Both the position numbers and the translations under genes were made by a program. Source: an uncultured Bacteroidota bacterium (lineage in GTDB: Bacteria > Bacteroidota > Bacteroidia > B-17B0 > Aurantibacillaceae). From it: 64,000 bases of DNA. Numbering within the stretch: position 1 is the first letter of the stretch; each line of letters opens with the position of its first letter. The notes beneath the pieces were generated by a model. That model saw only the letters and a program-made list of their open reading frames with translations. It was not told where the DNA came from and made no database searches. The DNA lies in assembly GCA_937873155.1 (NCBI GenBank), contig CALMVZ010000003.1, forward strand, positions 117,592 through 181,591, read 5' to 3'. Below are positions 46,201 to 55,700 of this stretch, piece after piece.

Positions 46201-48855
46201 GAAATTGCAGATATAAATGCAGTGATCGCTGCCTCGCAAAGCGTTCCTGACTATATAAGAAACCGTTATTTCCGGAATGAGAACGGAACCGATATAGATT
46301 ACTTGTATTTTAAATTCCTGGTTAATGTTGAGCGAAATCTTGGCCCTTACAATAAAAAATTTGAATACATAAGCGGTTATGCTAAGATCGATTGGACATT
46401 CCCTCCGGCTTTTGAGAACGGAAATAGTATAAGGTTTACTTTCAAGGAAGTAGATGTCTTTGATAATATTCCTTTATCGGGTCAGAAAGCAAATCCTGTT
46501 TCTATGGCAGGAATAAACTATGTACGTAAATATATGCCGCGTGTAGCTTATGATAATAACCAGGATCCTTTCTCTTCATTTGGTAGCAATATGCTTGCAT
46601 TAGCGCAAGGTATCAAATCAGCATTCACTCCAATTGTGCAATTCTTTAAAGGAGGTATGGCGAATGCATTATTACTTAGTCAGGCAAGCCAGCAGTTCGC
46701 CCCTGAGAGATCATTCGTAAGATTATATTCTCCCGATCAATTTAAAAAAGGCGGGGGAGCAAGGGTTAAACAACTTGTATTAAGTGATAACTGGGCATCA
46801 CAAAGCGGTAATCCTTCCAGCACCAATTCAACGTATGGACAGATCTACGATTATGTTACAAAAGATGCAGGAGGACGTGTCATTAGTTCTGGTGTTGCTT
46901 CTTATGAACCGTTAATAGGCGGAGATGAGAATCCGTTCAGGAAACCAATATTCTACGAAGAGAAACACATACTTGCTCCGGATGATGATTTTTACCACGA
47001 AGAACCCTATGGAGAATCTATGTTCCCGGGACCATCGATTGGATATAGTAGGGTTGTGGTGCGTAATCTTGAGAGAAAACAAGGTTCACAATTCGTTAGC
47101 AGACACGCTACAGGAGCAACTGTCCACGAATTTTATACTGCAAAAGATTTCCCTACAAAAACAGACAGAACGGATCTAAAAAAGGAAAGACACAAACCAA
47201 ATCCCGTTGCAAAATTCCTGAAATTCTTTGTAAGGGATTTTATGACTACTTCACAGGGTTACCAGGTAATACTTAACGACATGCATGGTAAACAGAAAGC
47301 ACAGTGGGTATATAAAGAAGCAGATCCTAATTTCCTTACTGATCCGAATAAAAAAGCTATAGATGCTTATTATGGCAATAATTATATATCAGGAATTGAA
47401 TACAAATACAAACGTAATCTTGATCAATTGGTGAATAATTGCGAGGTGATTGAGAAAAACGGGCAAATTTCTGTCGGACAAGTTGGCGTAGATTATGATA
47501 TGGTAGTTGATACCCGCGAAAGCCAGACTATAACTCGTAACGGAACAACACAGGGAAATCTTGAAGGTTTCTTAGTGTCCATCTTCCCGGCACTTGTCCC
47601 TTCTATTTGGCCGGGGTACAGTCAGGAAAAGATTCGGTACCGTTCGAGTGTAGTAACAAAAGTTTTATACCGTTATGGATTACTTGATGAAACGATTGCG
47701 TATGATAACGGAGCAAGTGTGAGTACAAAAAACAAATTGTATGATGCAGAGACAGGTGAAATACTTCTTACAGAAACTGTAAATAATTTCAGTGATCCAA
47801 TTTATAGTTTAACTTACCCGGCTCACTGGGCTTATGACAGGATGGGAAGTTCTTCCAAAAATATTGCTGCATCAAGTTCAATTTCGGGAGGATCGGTTAG
47901 TTCGCCAGGTATCTTAGCTTTGGGTGATGAAGTTCTTCTTAGCAGTGGCGCTTACGGTTGGGTGAAATCAACTTCACCGGTGCAAATTGTAAATGCAAGC
48001 GGTATTGTTTTAGGTTTAGGAAGTGAAAGCTTCTTAACTATCATCCGCTCCGGCTATCGTAACCAGCAAAACTTGCCGATTGCTAAAGTAAATTCTTTAG
48101 TCAATCCTTTAGTCGCAACTGGCAGCAGTACTAATCTTGTTTTAAATAATACAACGAAAGTCGTTAATACAAGTGCGGCTGAGTTTAAAGATGACTGGGG
48201 TATTTTCTGCAACTGTGGTATTACTGCTACAACTGTAGTCAACCCTTATCTAACGGGCCAAAAAGGTATATGGCGACCTGCATCGAGTTACGTGTATCTC
48301 ACCGGTCGTGACCAAAGTAAAAAGAACGATAATACTAATATCAGGAAAGATGGGCCATACTTAACTTATGTTCCTTTCTGGACACCTAATACAACAAGCA
48401 CTCCATATAACTGGACAAAAACAGCTGATCCGGCGTGGCAGTTTACCAGTAAAATGACTGCTTACAGTCAGTATGGTTTTGAGATCGAGAACATGGATGC
48501 ACTTGGAAGAAGTTCAGCTGCATTGTATGGATATGGTAATAGTTTGCCAATAGCAGTTTCATCTAATTCAAAATATAGTCAAATAGGCTTTGACGGATTT
48601 GAAGATTACGATTATAATAATCCATGCGAGGACGACCATTTTAGTTTTATACAATACAATAATGGTTCAAGTATTGTTACATATGATAAAACATTGAATA
48701 ACTATATATCCAAACCAAGTTCACAAAATCAGAAATATGCACATACTGGACGTAAGAGTATAAAGGTAGCGCCAGGCGCAACTGTACAGGCGACTTATAC
48801 TACTCAAGCATCGTGCAGTCCAAATCCACCACAAGTGTTTAATAAATATAATTAA
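43201..48855 (+). CDS. B4: giant secreted SpvB/TcB-like shell protein, C-terminally interrupted
   Basis: 1884 aa, paralogue of A4. Signal peptide, then GTSDMVNLFSGDFNYNIPL (about 47-64), LAYNAGISNDQEASW and VGLGWNINPGTVNRG (about 74-103), the same SpvB/TcB-type opening as A4. It stays collinear with A4 (for example YASAWNLSKITLPSG and VQDKKAMLMH) until the jelly-roll domain. There it stops after YAHTGRKSIKVAPG and a short Cys/Pro-rich tail. The missing remainder of that domain and the final YD-like repeat are found 2.6 kb downstream, at the end of the 49328-51988 product. The protein may still fold with that second piece. Certain paralogue of A4; truncation inferred by comparison. Confidence 0.7.
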   Translation: MKERYRRIIAIFFALNILFEVISPTVALALTGGPSQPEVQAFTPVGTSDMVNLFSGDFNYNIPLMDVDGYPVNLAYNAGISNDQEASWVGLGWNINPGTVNRGMRGLPDEFNGTDVVKKEMSMKPNQTFGVNFGLGFELFGKGVKKESGNGFGNLNLSLGLNYNTYTGYGMDMGAKISLSQTKNNASGFNGSLGLNSGTGKGLGISADVGYQKAVTEKGEGNKSTTNRRNASLGLNYNTVSGLNSLSFNYSATRQKGNIVGQDKNGDDIVDYSGKGNYNKSGNGGFGYSFADPSYMPSSGPEMINLGLSLGVTFGAELFGTHPKVTIGAYYSGQFIKDKTKDYKAYGYFHSDKANCQGNPDNSRDILHDFNREKDASFTLNTPNLPVTNYSYDSYNYTGQGISGDFRPHRNHVGTVFDPLVKNFPSISANVGIELGVGNTAHTGVNVDLVFSRTKTGKWSDQNLAESKATFKGGNGGFNESVYFKQGGEKTAETDMNYFNNVINGFTPVRFNLQPAGASAFCTNVLTTKYGATKVLNTNNRASRVRRNESVNVLTGAQASIAGLETSIKNYPTNDFQSFYSTNGQPVSMSRTSGTYLSSHHISEITTLRDDGARYVYGIPAYNNKTEEAIFAVEPANSSINYNTGLVPYSAGSDNSTNNSKGLDNYFSGDKMPGYPHSFLLTAVLSSDYVDKTQNGPSKDDLGKYTKFNYSRVHADYKWRTPYTQNEASLNQGMYSATGPSGDDKASYSYGEKEVWYMHSIETKNYVAVFELEDRDDGLGVLGKDGGMNTSQKLKRLKEIRLFTKQELIDKGASAVPLKTVHFEYDYSLCANIENNIVPGNGKLTLKKVWFTYQNSQKGKLSPYKFDYASAPNFGYSPKAYDRWGNYKPNNPASGFNPNSNDPNLLSSEFPYAEQDQTAADLYASAWNLSKITLPSGAEINVTYEADDYAYVQDKKAMLMHTIIGASDQVSTASPTDKLYDMSSLTRTNYNHIYVKLSPKEIADINAVIAASQSVPDYIRNRYFRNENGTDIDYLYFKFLVNVERNLGPYNKKFEYISGYAKIDWTFPPAFENGNSIRFTFKEVDVFDNIPLSGQKANPVSMAGINYVRKYMPRVAYDNNQDPFSSFGSNMLALAQGIKSAFTPIVQFFKGGMANALLLSQASQQFAPERSFVRLYSPDQFKKGGGARVKQLVLSDNWASQSGNPSSTNSTYGQIYDYVTKDAGGRVISSGVASYEPLIGGDENPFRKPIFYEEKHILAPDDDFYHEEPYGESMFPGPSIGYSRVVVRNLERKQGSQFVSRHATGATVHEFYTAKDFPTKTDRTDLKKERHKPNPVAKFLKFFVRDFMTTSQGYQVILNDMHGKQKAQWVYKEADPNFLTDPNKKAIDAYYGNNYISGIEYKYKRNLDQLVNNCEVIEKNGQISVGQVGVDYDMVVDTRESQTITRNGTTQGNLEGFLVSIFPALVPSIWPGYSQEKIRYRSSVVTKVLYRYGLLDETIAYDNGASVSTKNKLYDAETGEILLTETVNNFSDPIYSLTYPAHWAYDRMGSSSKNIAASSSISGGSVSSPGILALGDEVLLSSGAYGWVKSTSPVQIVNASGIVLGLGSESFLTIIRSGYRNQQNLPIAKVNSLVNPLVATGSSTNLVLNNTTKVVNTSAAEFKDDWGIFCNCGITATTVVNPYLTGQKGIWRPASSYVYLTGRDQSKKNDNTNIRKDGPYLTYVPFWTPNTTSTPYNWTKTADPAWQFTSKMTAYSQYGFEIENMDALGRSSAALYGYGNSLPIAVSSNSKYSQIGFDGFEDYDYNNPCEDDHFSFIQYNNGSSIVTYDKTLNNYISKPSSQNQKYAHTGRKSIKVAPGATVQATYTTQASCSPNPPQVFNKYN

Positions 48856-48860
48856 TCTGT

Positions 48861-49307
48861 ATGAAGAAATTGCTTATCATATTTTTGATTCTTCAGGGGC
48901 TGTTTAGTTTTTCCCAGTCGCCTTCTGTTACTTCTTTTTTAATCAATCAGAATTTTATCAATAAAGGATTTGATAAAAATCATCAGCCTAAATACCAAGC
49001 GGACAGTGTTTGTGTTGCAGGTTTAATTTCCTTTGATCAGCCTATAACGGAGATACAAGAGGTTTATTTTAAATTGGGAAGCTCTCAAGATTCGGATGAT
49101 GCTCTTAACAAGCTTATAACAGTTACTCAGCAGGGAAATAAAACGTATATAAATTATGATGGCAACACTTACCCGATCGGTTACGGGAAGAGCATACTTT
49201 TTAGTTTTATTTTGAAAAAAAACGAAAATATGGAATGGTGTACCGTTTCCTTTAAAAACAAGGATAATATCACTTCATCTAAAAGTTATAAAAAGATAGA
49301 CAAGTAA
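48861..49307 (+). CDS. Small secreted protein within the insert in operon B
   Basis: 148 aa with a clear signal peptide (MKKLLIIFLILQGLFSFSQ). The mature part has alternating strands (VAGLISFDQPITEIQEVYFKLG, SILFSFILKKNENMEWCTVSF), suggesting a small beta-sandwich. I do not recognise the family. It begins 5 bp after the B4 stop and has no equivalent in operon A, so it was probably acquired together with the first part of the next gene. Confidence 0.6.
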   Translation: MKKLLIIFLILQGLFSFSQSPSVTSFLINQNFINKGFDKNHQPKYQADSVCVAGLISFDQPITEIQEVYFKLGSSQDSDDALNKLITVTQQGNKTYINYDGNTYPIGYGKSILFSFILKKNENMEWCTVSFKNKDNITSSKSYKKIDK

Positions 49308-49327
49308 TTTTTGATAATAGCTGTTTT

Positions 49328-51988
49328 ATGAAAAATAAAATATTAATAATCCTAAGTTGGTTGATTTATGGCTCCTTATCTTGCCAGACGACCACTTCTT
49401 TAACCGTGACTGATTCTACAGCCGGAAATCCTGGTTCTGCTGATGTGATCCTTTCTCAGGCCGTTACGCTGGCAAATGGGGGACAGCATGTTATTGTTAA
49501 TATGAATGCACCATACCTGTGTAATGTAAATAATATTTCAATGTCTCCTACCTCGGGAACTATTACAATTCAAAAAGATCCTACTGCTACAATTGAACAG
49601 GGTTTTGGGCGTTTACAATTTGTCTCTGGAAATTATCCTTTTACTTTAAATTATGGTTTGCTCTTTTTTGGCAATGAAACTATTGATATTAATATTAAAA
49701 ATATAACCTTTAAAAATTATAGTCTTCCCGTAAATGCTGATGGAATAAACAATCTGTTGATCGATGGCGTCAAATATCTCAACTGCGTCTCTATGCTTTA
49801 TCAAGATATGTTTATCGGAAACGCTAGTTTAATGTGTATAAACACCACCATTCAAAATTGCTCATACGAAAATGTCATACCTGTTGGAATGTCGTTCTAT
49901 CCGGCAATATGGCGTTCGAATACAAAGAATACGAACATACAAAAATCCTTTAAAATCCTTAATAATCATTTCAAGTCTCCTTTGAGAATTAATATAGACA
50001 ATAATTCACCCGCCCTAATTGACATGCTTGATTTGGAAATAAAAAACAATTTTTCTAATTCAAACTACGCTGGTTGGAGCGCAAATATTGGTGTAGACAA
50101 TAACCAACTCGATGTTGAGTTTGAAAATAACCAGGATGTAAAAAGTTTAATACTTGTTCGTCCCAAAAATGATTGGAAAATTCTTAATAATGTATTTGAT
50201 TATAAGAATTTTTCTGATAGATACCTTTTCATCTTCGATCATATTACTAATACTGAAAATACTGGTTTTATTGGATCAGGCGTACAGTATTGTAGCAATC
50301 TTGTTTATTTGAATAATAATAATACATTCAAATATCATTCTTCATATCCTTATTCAACTTCTAATTTTTTTGGAGACCCTATATACGGCTTTTGCTATAT
50401 TCTAGGGAATACAAATCCTGGTTGTGCAGTAACGGAACTTTCTAATTTAGATCTTCCGGGTAATGTAAATATCAATGAAAATGTTTCTGTAAGAAAGTGT
50501 AAGATCTTTTCTTCAGGAGGAAAGGATTCTCCAATAACGAATACAACAAGCCCCATTTCAGCTACGATAAGCTCAAATTCGGTAAGTGGCGGAAACCTAA
50601 TGGTAAATTACAATTATACTGGAATTACAGGAGCTTCAGGTAATGATTTGTATGTTGATTTTTATAAAAGCAATATCAATGGAGATCTTTTGGAATACAT
50701 TGGAGAACAATTTATTCCAAACAGTTCTATTTCTGGTTCTGGGATTGCAAGCGTACCAGTTCCTGGAACAGTTACACTTAATTCGGCAGATAGGATTGCG
50801 ATGACATTGACAGGTTTGAATCCTTTGAGCGCCCCCACTGTTACTGCACTTGGAACGAGCAACGCGTTTTATCCTCCGGTTCCACCATCGGCATGTATTT
50901 CTCCTGCTACTTTCACCATGCCCGCAGTAATGTGCGCGAGTGAAGTTTTTTCACTAAATCCACTATGTCCAAATAACTTGGCAACATATACTTGGTCAGC
51001 AACAATAGGAAATCTGACTTTTCCACTAGGCGGTAATGTATTCGGTTCACTAAGTAATCTTACCGGATCTTTCACTGTTACTCTTGAAGCAGTATTGCCT
51101 GGTCCGATAACTTATACATCGAGTCAAGTAGTGTTTGTAAAGAATGATTGTCCGAAAATAAATTGCCCAACCGCAAGTGAACCTCATTTATTTGTTTCGT
51201 CTCCGCAGAATAAATTATGCGCGGGAGAACCTATCACGTTCACTTTTATAGGTAATACTCTGGGCACAGATTACATCAGCATGGGTGAAGGATGTGAATA
51301 TCAATATTGGGGTTCATTCAATTTATCGACTTATGCAGTTGTTTTGAGTGCCGATATTGTATGGACTTATAGTCAGCCTGGTACTTACGTGGTTGAGATT
51401 TATAATTACTCTCAGGCAGGCGGTTATGCTTGTACGTTTGCAACAACAACTGTAACAGTGGAGGATTGTGGCGAAGCGGCTCCTCCTTGTCAGAGTTCGT
51501 TTAAGCCAAGTCCGGGTGATTATGTCGTCAGTTTCTGGGTCAAGGAAGATTTACCATCCTTAGCAGGGATTAACTCTTACTCTTCCGGGGTAGAGATTAC
51601 ACTTAATACTCCTTTTTTCGGTCCAACTACTTATAGTATTTATGCCAATAGTCCTTCAAATGCACAGAATAAAATAATAGATGGCTGGCAAAAGGTTGAG
51701 GCGGTCGTCAACTTTCCCGGAATTGCCCCAACTTTTGATATTAGTTTAAAGAATAAGACGTCTGCCAGTGATGTCTACTTTGATGATATAAGGGTGCAAC
51801 CTTTCAATTCAAGTTTTAAATCATATGTATATGATCCTGTTTCATTGCGTTTAGTTGCAGAACTCGATGAACGTAATTATGCTACTTTTTATGAATATGA
51901 TGAGGAAGGACAATTGATACGCGTGAAGAAGGAGACAGAAAGAGGAATTAAAACCATTAAAGAATCTAAAACCAGTGTTGCGAAATAA
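49328..51988 (+). CDS. Secreted beta-helix/Ig protein fused to the displaced C-terminus of the A4-type shell protein
   Basis: 886 aa with its own signal peptide (ends near GSLSCQ). Residues about 20-390 look like a right-handed beta-helix (INIKNITFKNYSLPV, NTTIQNCSYENV). About 390-710 are Ig/PKD-like segments with paired Cys (AGEPITFTF, YTWSATIGN). From about residue 715 the sequence switches to the end of A4: GDYVVSFWVKED, IDGWQKVEAVV, DVYFDDIRVQPFNSS, LDERNYATFYEYDEEGQLIRVKKET. Thus the C-terminal half of a jelly roll plus the YD-like repeat that B4 lacks are attached to a foreign N-terminal part. It overlaps B5 by 14 bp. Confidence 0.7.
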   Translation: MKNKILIILSWLIYGSLSCQTTTSLTVTDSTAGNPGSADVILSQAVTLANGGQHVIVNMNAPYLCNVNNISMSPTSGTITIQKDPTATIEQGFGRLQFVSGNYPFTLNYGLLFFGNETIDINIKNITFKNYSLPVNADGINNLLIDGVKYLNCVSMLYQDMFIGNASLMCINTTIQNCSYENVIPVGMSFYPAIWRSNTKNTNIQKSFKILNNHFKSPLRINIDNNSPALIDMLDLEIKNNFSNSNYAGWSANIGVDNNQLDVEFENNQDVKSLILVRPKNDWKILNNVFDYKNFSDRYLFIFDHITNTENTGFIGSGVQYCSNLVYLNNNNTFKYHSSYPYSTSNFFGDPIYGFCYILGNTNPGCAVTELSNLDLPGNVNINENVSVRKCKIFSSGGKDSPITNTTSPISATISSNSVSGGNLMVNYNYTGITGASGNDLYVDFYKSNINGDLLEYIGEQFIPNSSISGSGIASVPVPGTVTLNSADRIAMTLTGLNPLSAPTVTALGTSNAFYPPVPPSACISPATFTMPAVMCASEVFSLNPLCPNNLATYTWSATIGNLTFPLGGNVFGSLSNLTGSFTVTLEAVLPGPITYTSSQVVFVKNDCPKINCPTASEPHLFVSSPQNKLCAGEPITFTFIGNTLGTDYISMGEGCEYQYWGSFNLSTYAVVLSADIVWTYSQPGTYVVEIYNYSQAGGYACTFATTTVTVEDCGEAAPPCQSSFKPSPGDYVVSFWVKEDLPSLAGINSYSSGVEITLNTPFFGPTTYSIYANSPSNAQNKIIDGWQKVEAVVNFPGIAPTFDISLKNKTSASDVYFDDIRVQPFNSSFKSYVYDPVSLRLVAELDERNYATFYEYDEEGQLIRVKKETERGIKTIKESKTSVAK

Positions 51989-52691
51989 TATCAAATATAC
52001 CTTAGCTATTTTGGGTTTATCCTTCGTCGGCGTAAGTCAGGATCTGAAGTCAGATATTGCTGCAATTAATAAAACGTATAGAGAAACAAGTAAGATGACT
52101 CTGACCTTTGAATTGAATATGTTTGAGAACTATTCAACTCAGAAGATATATTACACCGAGAAGGGAATTATTCAAAAGAACGGAAAAAACACCTTTCATA
52201 AATTCGATGATAATGAGTGTATTAATACTCCTGAATATTCTGTAATGATAGATAGGGAAGAAAAGGAAGTTGTATATGCGCCTAAAAAAGTAACATTTGA
52301 TTACGATGACCCTGCTCTTGCTTTGAACCTTGACAGTCTTCTTTTGATGTGCAAGGCACACGCATTTAAAAAAATAGGTGAGTTATATTCTTACCAATTC
52401 ATTATGAAAGAAGGATATCCTGATTATAGCCAGATAGGTTTCTATTTTGATCCGAAAACGCATTTTATTCAAAAGATAATTTACTACTGTAATGAAGATG
52501 ATATTTCATTACATAATGAGGATGAGAAGTATTCAAAATCAAGAGTAGAGATAAATTATAAGGATATAAATACTAAGCCATCATTTAATTCTTCGGATTT
52601 CACTTACGAGAAATACCTGGTAAAATCCGGAAATAAATTTGAACTTAAGTCATCATTAGCAGGATATCATTTAACCGTATTAGCATTTTAA
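51975..52691 (+). CDS. B5: LolA-like periplasmic protein, paralogue of A5
   Basis: 238 aa. No ATG is near the start; GTG at 51975 (or TTG at 51978) inside the end of the previous gene gives a signal peptide (NIKYTLAILGLSFVGVSQ). The body parallels A5: MTLTFELNMFENYSTQK, EYSVMIDREEKEVVYAP, a strand near QIGFYFDPKTHFIQKIIYY, as expected for a LolA/LolB-like half-barrel. Same position between the two giants as A5. Function unknown. Confidence 0.6.
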   Translation: MLRNNIKYTLAILGLSFVGVSQDLKSDIAAINKTYRETSKMTLTFELNMFENYSTQKIYYTEKGIIQKNGKNTFHKFDDNECINTPEYSVMIDREEKEVVYAPKKVTFDYDDPALALNLDSLLLMCKAHAFKKIGELYSYQFIMKEGYPDYSQIGFYFDPKTHFIQKIIYYCNEDDISLHNEDEKYSKSRVEINYKDINTKPSFNSSDFTYEKYLVKSGNKFELKSSLAGYHLTVLAF

Positions 52692-52712
52692 ACAACCAGT
52701 AATTATAGGATT

Positions 52713-55700
52713 ATGAAGTATAATAATATTATTAAGAGTTTGTTCAAGCCATTATTGGTGTTAATTCTTTTTATTAGCATTAACACATTTGCAGGTAAAG
52801 AGAAATACAGCTCGGCGGCGTCTACTAAAACAGGTGCAACCACTCAATTGACAAACTCAACAGTGTTGATCACACAGGATGCGCAATATACTTCATGGTT
52901 AAATGCTCTGATAGCAAATCCTTCAACGCCTTGGTACGGTTTGAATACAGGAACTATCTCCGGAAGTTTTTTCGATAAAGAAATAAAGAACCGGGTTATA
53001 TTCAGCATTGATCATACCGATAATGTTTTTACAAGTACAGCATATTCCGTTACTATAAATTTTGATGTTTATTATAAAAAATATATTGCGGGGGTTTTCC
53101 AAACATTTGTAGTATCTAAACAGTTGACAGTAAATAATAATCAGTTGAGTATAACAAAAGACAAAGCGGTTTATGAATTTATTGGCGGAAATGAATTGCA
53201 GGTAAAAGTAACAGGTATAACAATAAGCCCGGGCACAATCACTCTAGCAAACGCTAAAGTTTTATTGGAAACTGAAATTGATATTGAGAGATATTACTTC
53301 TTTAGTCCAAATGTGCAATACTCTAACAACGATCTTAAACACTGTTCCAATGATCTTTTAACAAAAGGTGAATTAGAGATTAATTGGGCATCTGTTGAAG
53401 GTGCTGAAGAATATGAATTGGAGTGGGTTCATATTAATAATTATGATGGCACAAAAGTGAGTAGCGTTTTCGGAAACACACCTCCGGGTTCGTTAACTTT
53501 TGATGAAAAACTTTTTGATTTCAATTGTACAAGAATATCCACCGGCAACACTTATTATCGTATTCCATATATATATGAAAGGGGATATATTCTATATCGC
53601 TTGCGTGCATTAGGAAGAACAAAGGCCACAAACTGGGAGTATAACGTTCCCGCAAGGTGGTCTACCGAGATGAATCTGATCACAAGTCCTACTGATGTAT
53701 CCATGTTCCTTAATAAGTTCCCCGGCCTTTCCGGAACCTGCAATACCAATGAGATCTTTTTGAGTTTTAATGATAATTTAAACTGGCAGTCAAGTATTTC
53801 TTACGCTGAAGAAGGGAAGAGTAAAGCTGTTGTTAACTTTGCTGATGGAAGTTTAAGAAGCAGGCAAAGCGTAACCAAATTAAAATCAAATAACGATATT
53901 ATTGTAGGTGAAACAGTCTATGATTTTCAGGGAAGACCGGTAATCAATATTCTGCCTGTTCCGTCAAATGGACTTAAACTCGAATATACTCCTGGCTTTA
54001 ATTTGTATTCATCAGGCAATCCATATAATAAAGAATATTTCGATTACGATGCCGGAGGGAATTGTTCAGCTATAACTCCTTCTTTAAGTATTTTGAACGG
54101 AGCCAGCAAGTATTATTCTTCATCTAACCCAACGTTGACAGCTGAAAATGAATTTATTCCTGATGCAAAAGGATTCCCTTATACACAAACTGAATTTACA
54201 CCCGATAATACTGGAAGAATCAGAAATCAAAGCGGAGTAGGGATAGATCATAAATTGGGAACCGATCACGAAACTAAATATTTATATGGCGTGCCTGAGC
54301 AGAAAGATATTGACAGATTGTTTGGGTCGGAAGTTGGAGAAGCAAAACGCTATAAAAAGAATGTTGTAATTGACGGTAATCAACAAGCGAGCGTTACTTA
54401 CATTGATCCGGGAGGAAAAACTATAGCAACAGCTTTAGCCGGATCTACACCGACGAATGTTTTGAGTATAGCTTCAAGCGGTTCAGTTTTGACAACCTAT
54501 GATCTTTTGAATAAAATAAATCCAACAGATAATTCAGGTCTTTCAAATAATCTGGATCTTACAAATAATAAACTCACATTACAAAAATCTATTTTGGTCC
54601 CATCTACAGGGCCTTATAGCTTCACTTATACACTGGTTCCGCCAAAATATGTTGAGAATTGCGGAGCAACGATGGTGATCCCTCCAAATTCAACTATAAC
54701 TACATCGGGTACCAAATGTTATAATTGTGTTTTGGATGCAACGGTAAGTTTATTGAACGAATGTGGTCAGGAATTATTTACTACAGCATTTTCTCCAACC
54801 CCAACGGCTTCTAATTTCACAACTACTGGTACTATAGACGTTACTTGTTCATCAGGATCACAACCCGCATTTACGAAAACGATTACACCGGTTGATCCAC
54901 TTACAAGCAGTCCTATCCAATTGAAAACCGGAAGTTATATCATTGAAAAATCGGTGAAAGTAAACAAAGATGCTCTCGATATTTATACAGCTAACTATTT
55001 AGATACACTTTTAAATCCCTGCATATTAAAGTTTAGTGATTTTAAAAATGCACAAGATCTAGCGATAGATCTCAGCGGTTGTGGAATGGATTGTGCGGCC
55101 TGTATATCAAAATTGGGTCCAGCAAGTAATTATACAACTGTAGCAACATGTACTATATGTTTGACGCAGGAGCAATATGATGCCTTATATCAGGAATGTG
55201 CTGAGTTATGTTCAACAGCATCCGATAAATGCGAAAATGCATTAATTACTTTAGAAGCGGATGTTAGTCCAACCGGACAATATGGACAATATAGTCCTGG
55301 TGGCGGATCAAGCGCAAATAATAATATTAGTCCCCCACAACCAAATAATATACAGCCATGGTTATTTCCATTATCTGTAATTAACGAAAATAATATATTG
55401 CCATTTAAAACCAGTGTGATGTCTACGTTCACTGCGGCCTCTGCCGGTTTTTATCCTTGGGGACAGGGTTACAAACCTGACTGGCGTCATCCATACAACC
55501 CTAATAAAACAGGCGCAGCAAGATTTGAATATCTGGATGAAGACGGAAATATCGACCAGATAAAAGTTGTTCCTGACGGCGGTGGTAATTATGTGCCTGC
55601 TGTATACACGTGGCATTTGAGTAAGGTTTCATTTAATACCACAACCAATGAATTTGAAGTAGAGCCAAGGTATTTAGCGAATGTAGCTGATTTCCTTGAT

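Noticed and set aside
48840..48870. Simple frameshift joining B4 to the next ORF
   Set aside because: The missing part of the A4-like sequence resumes only about 2.6 kb later, after a separate secreted ORF, so a one-base error cannot restore it.
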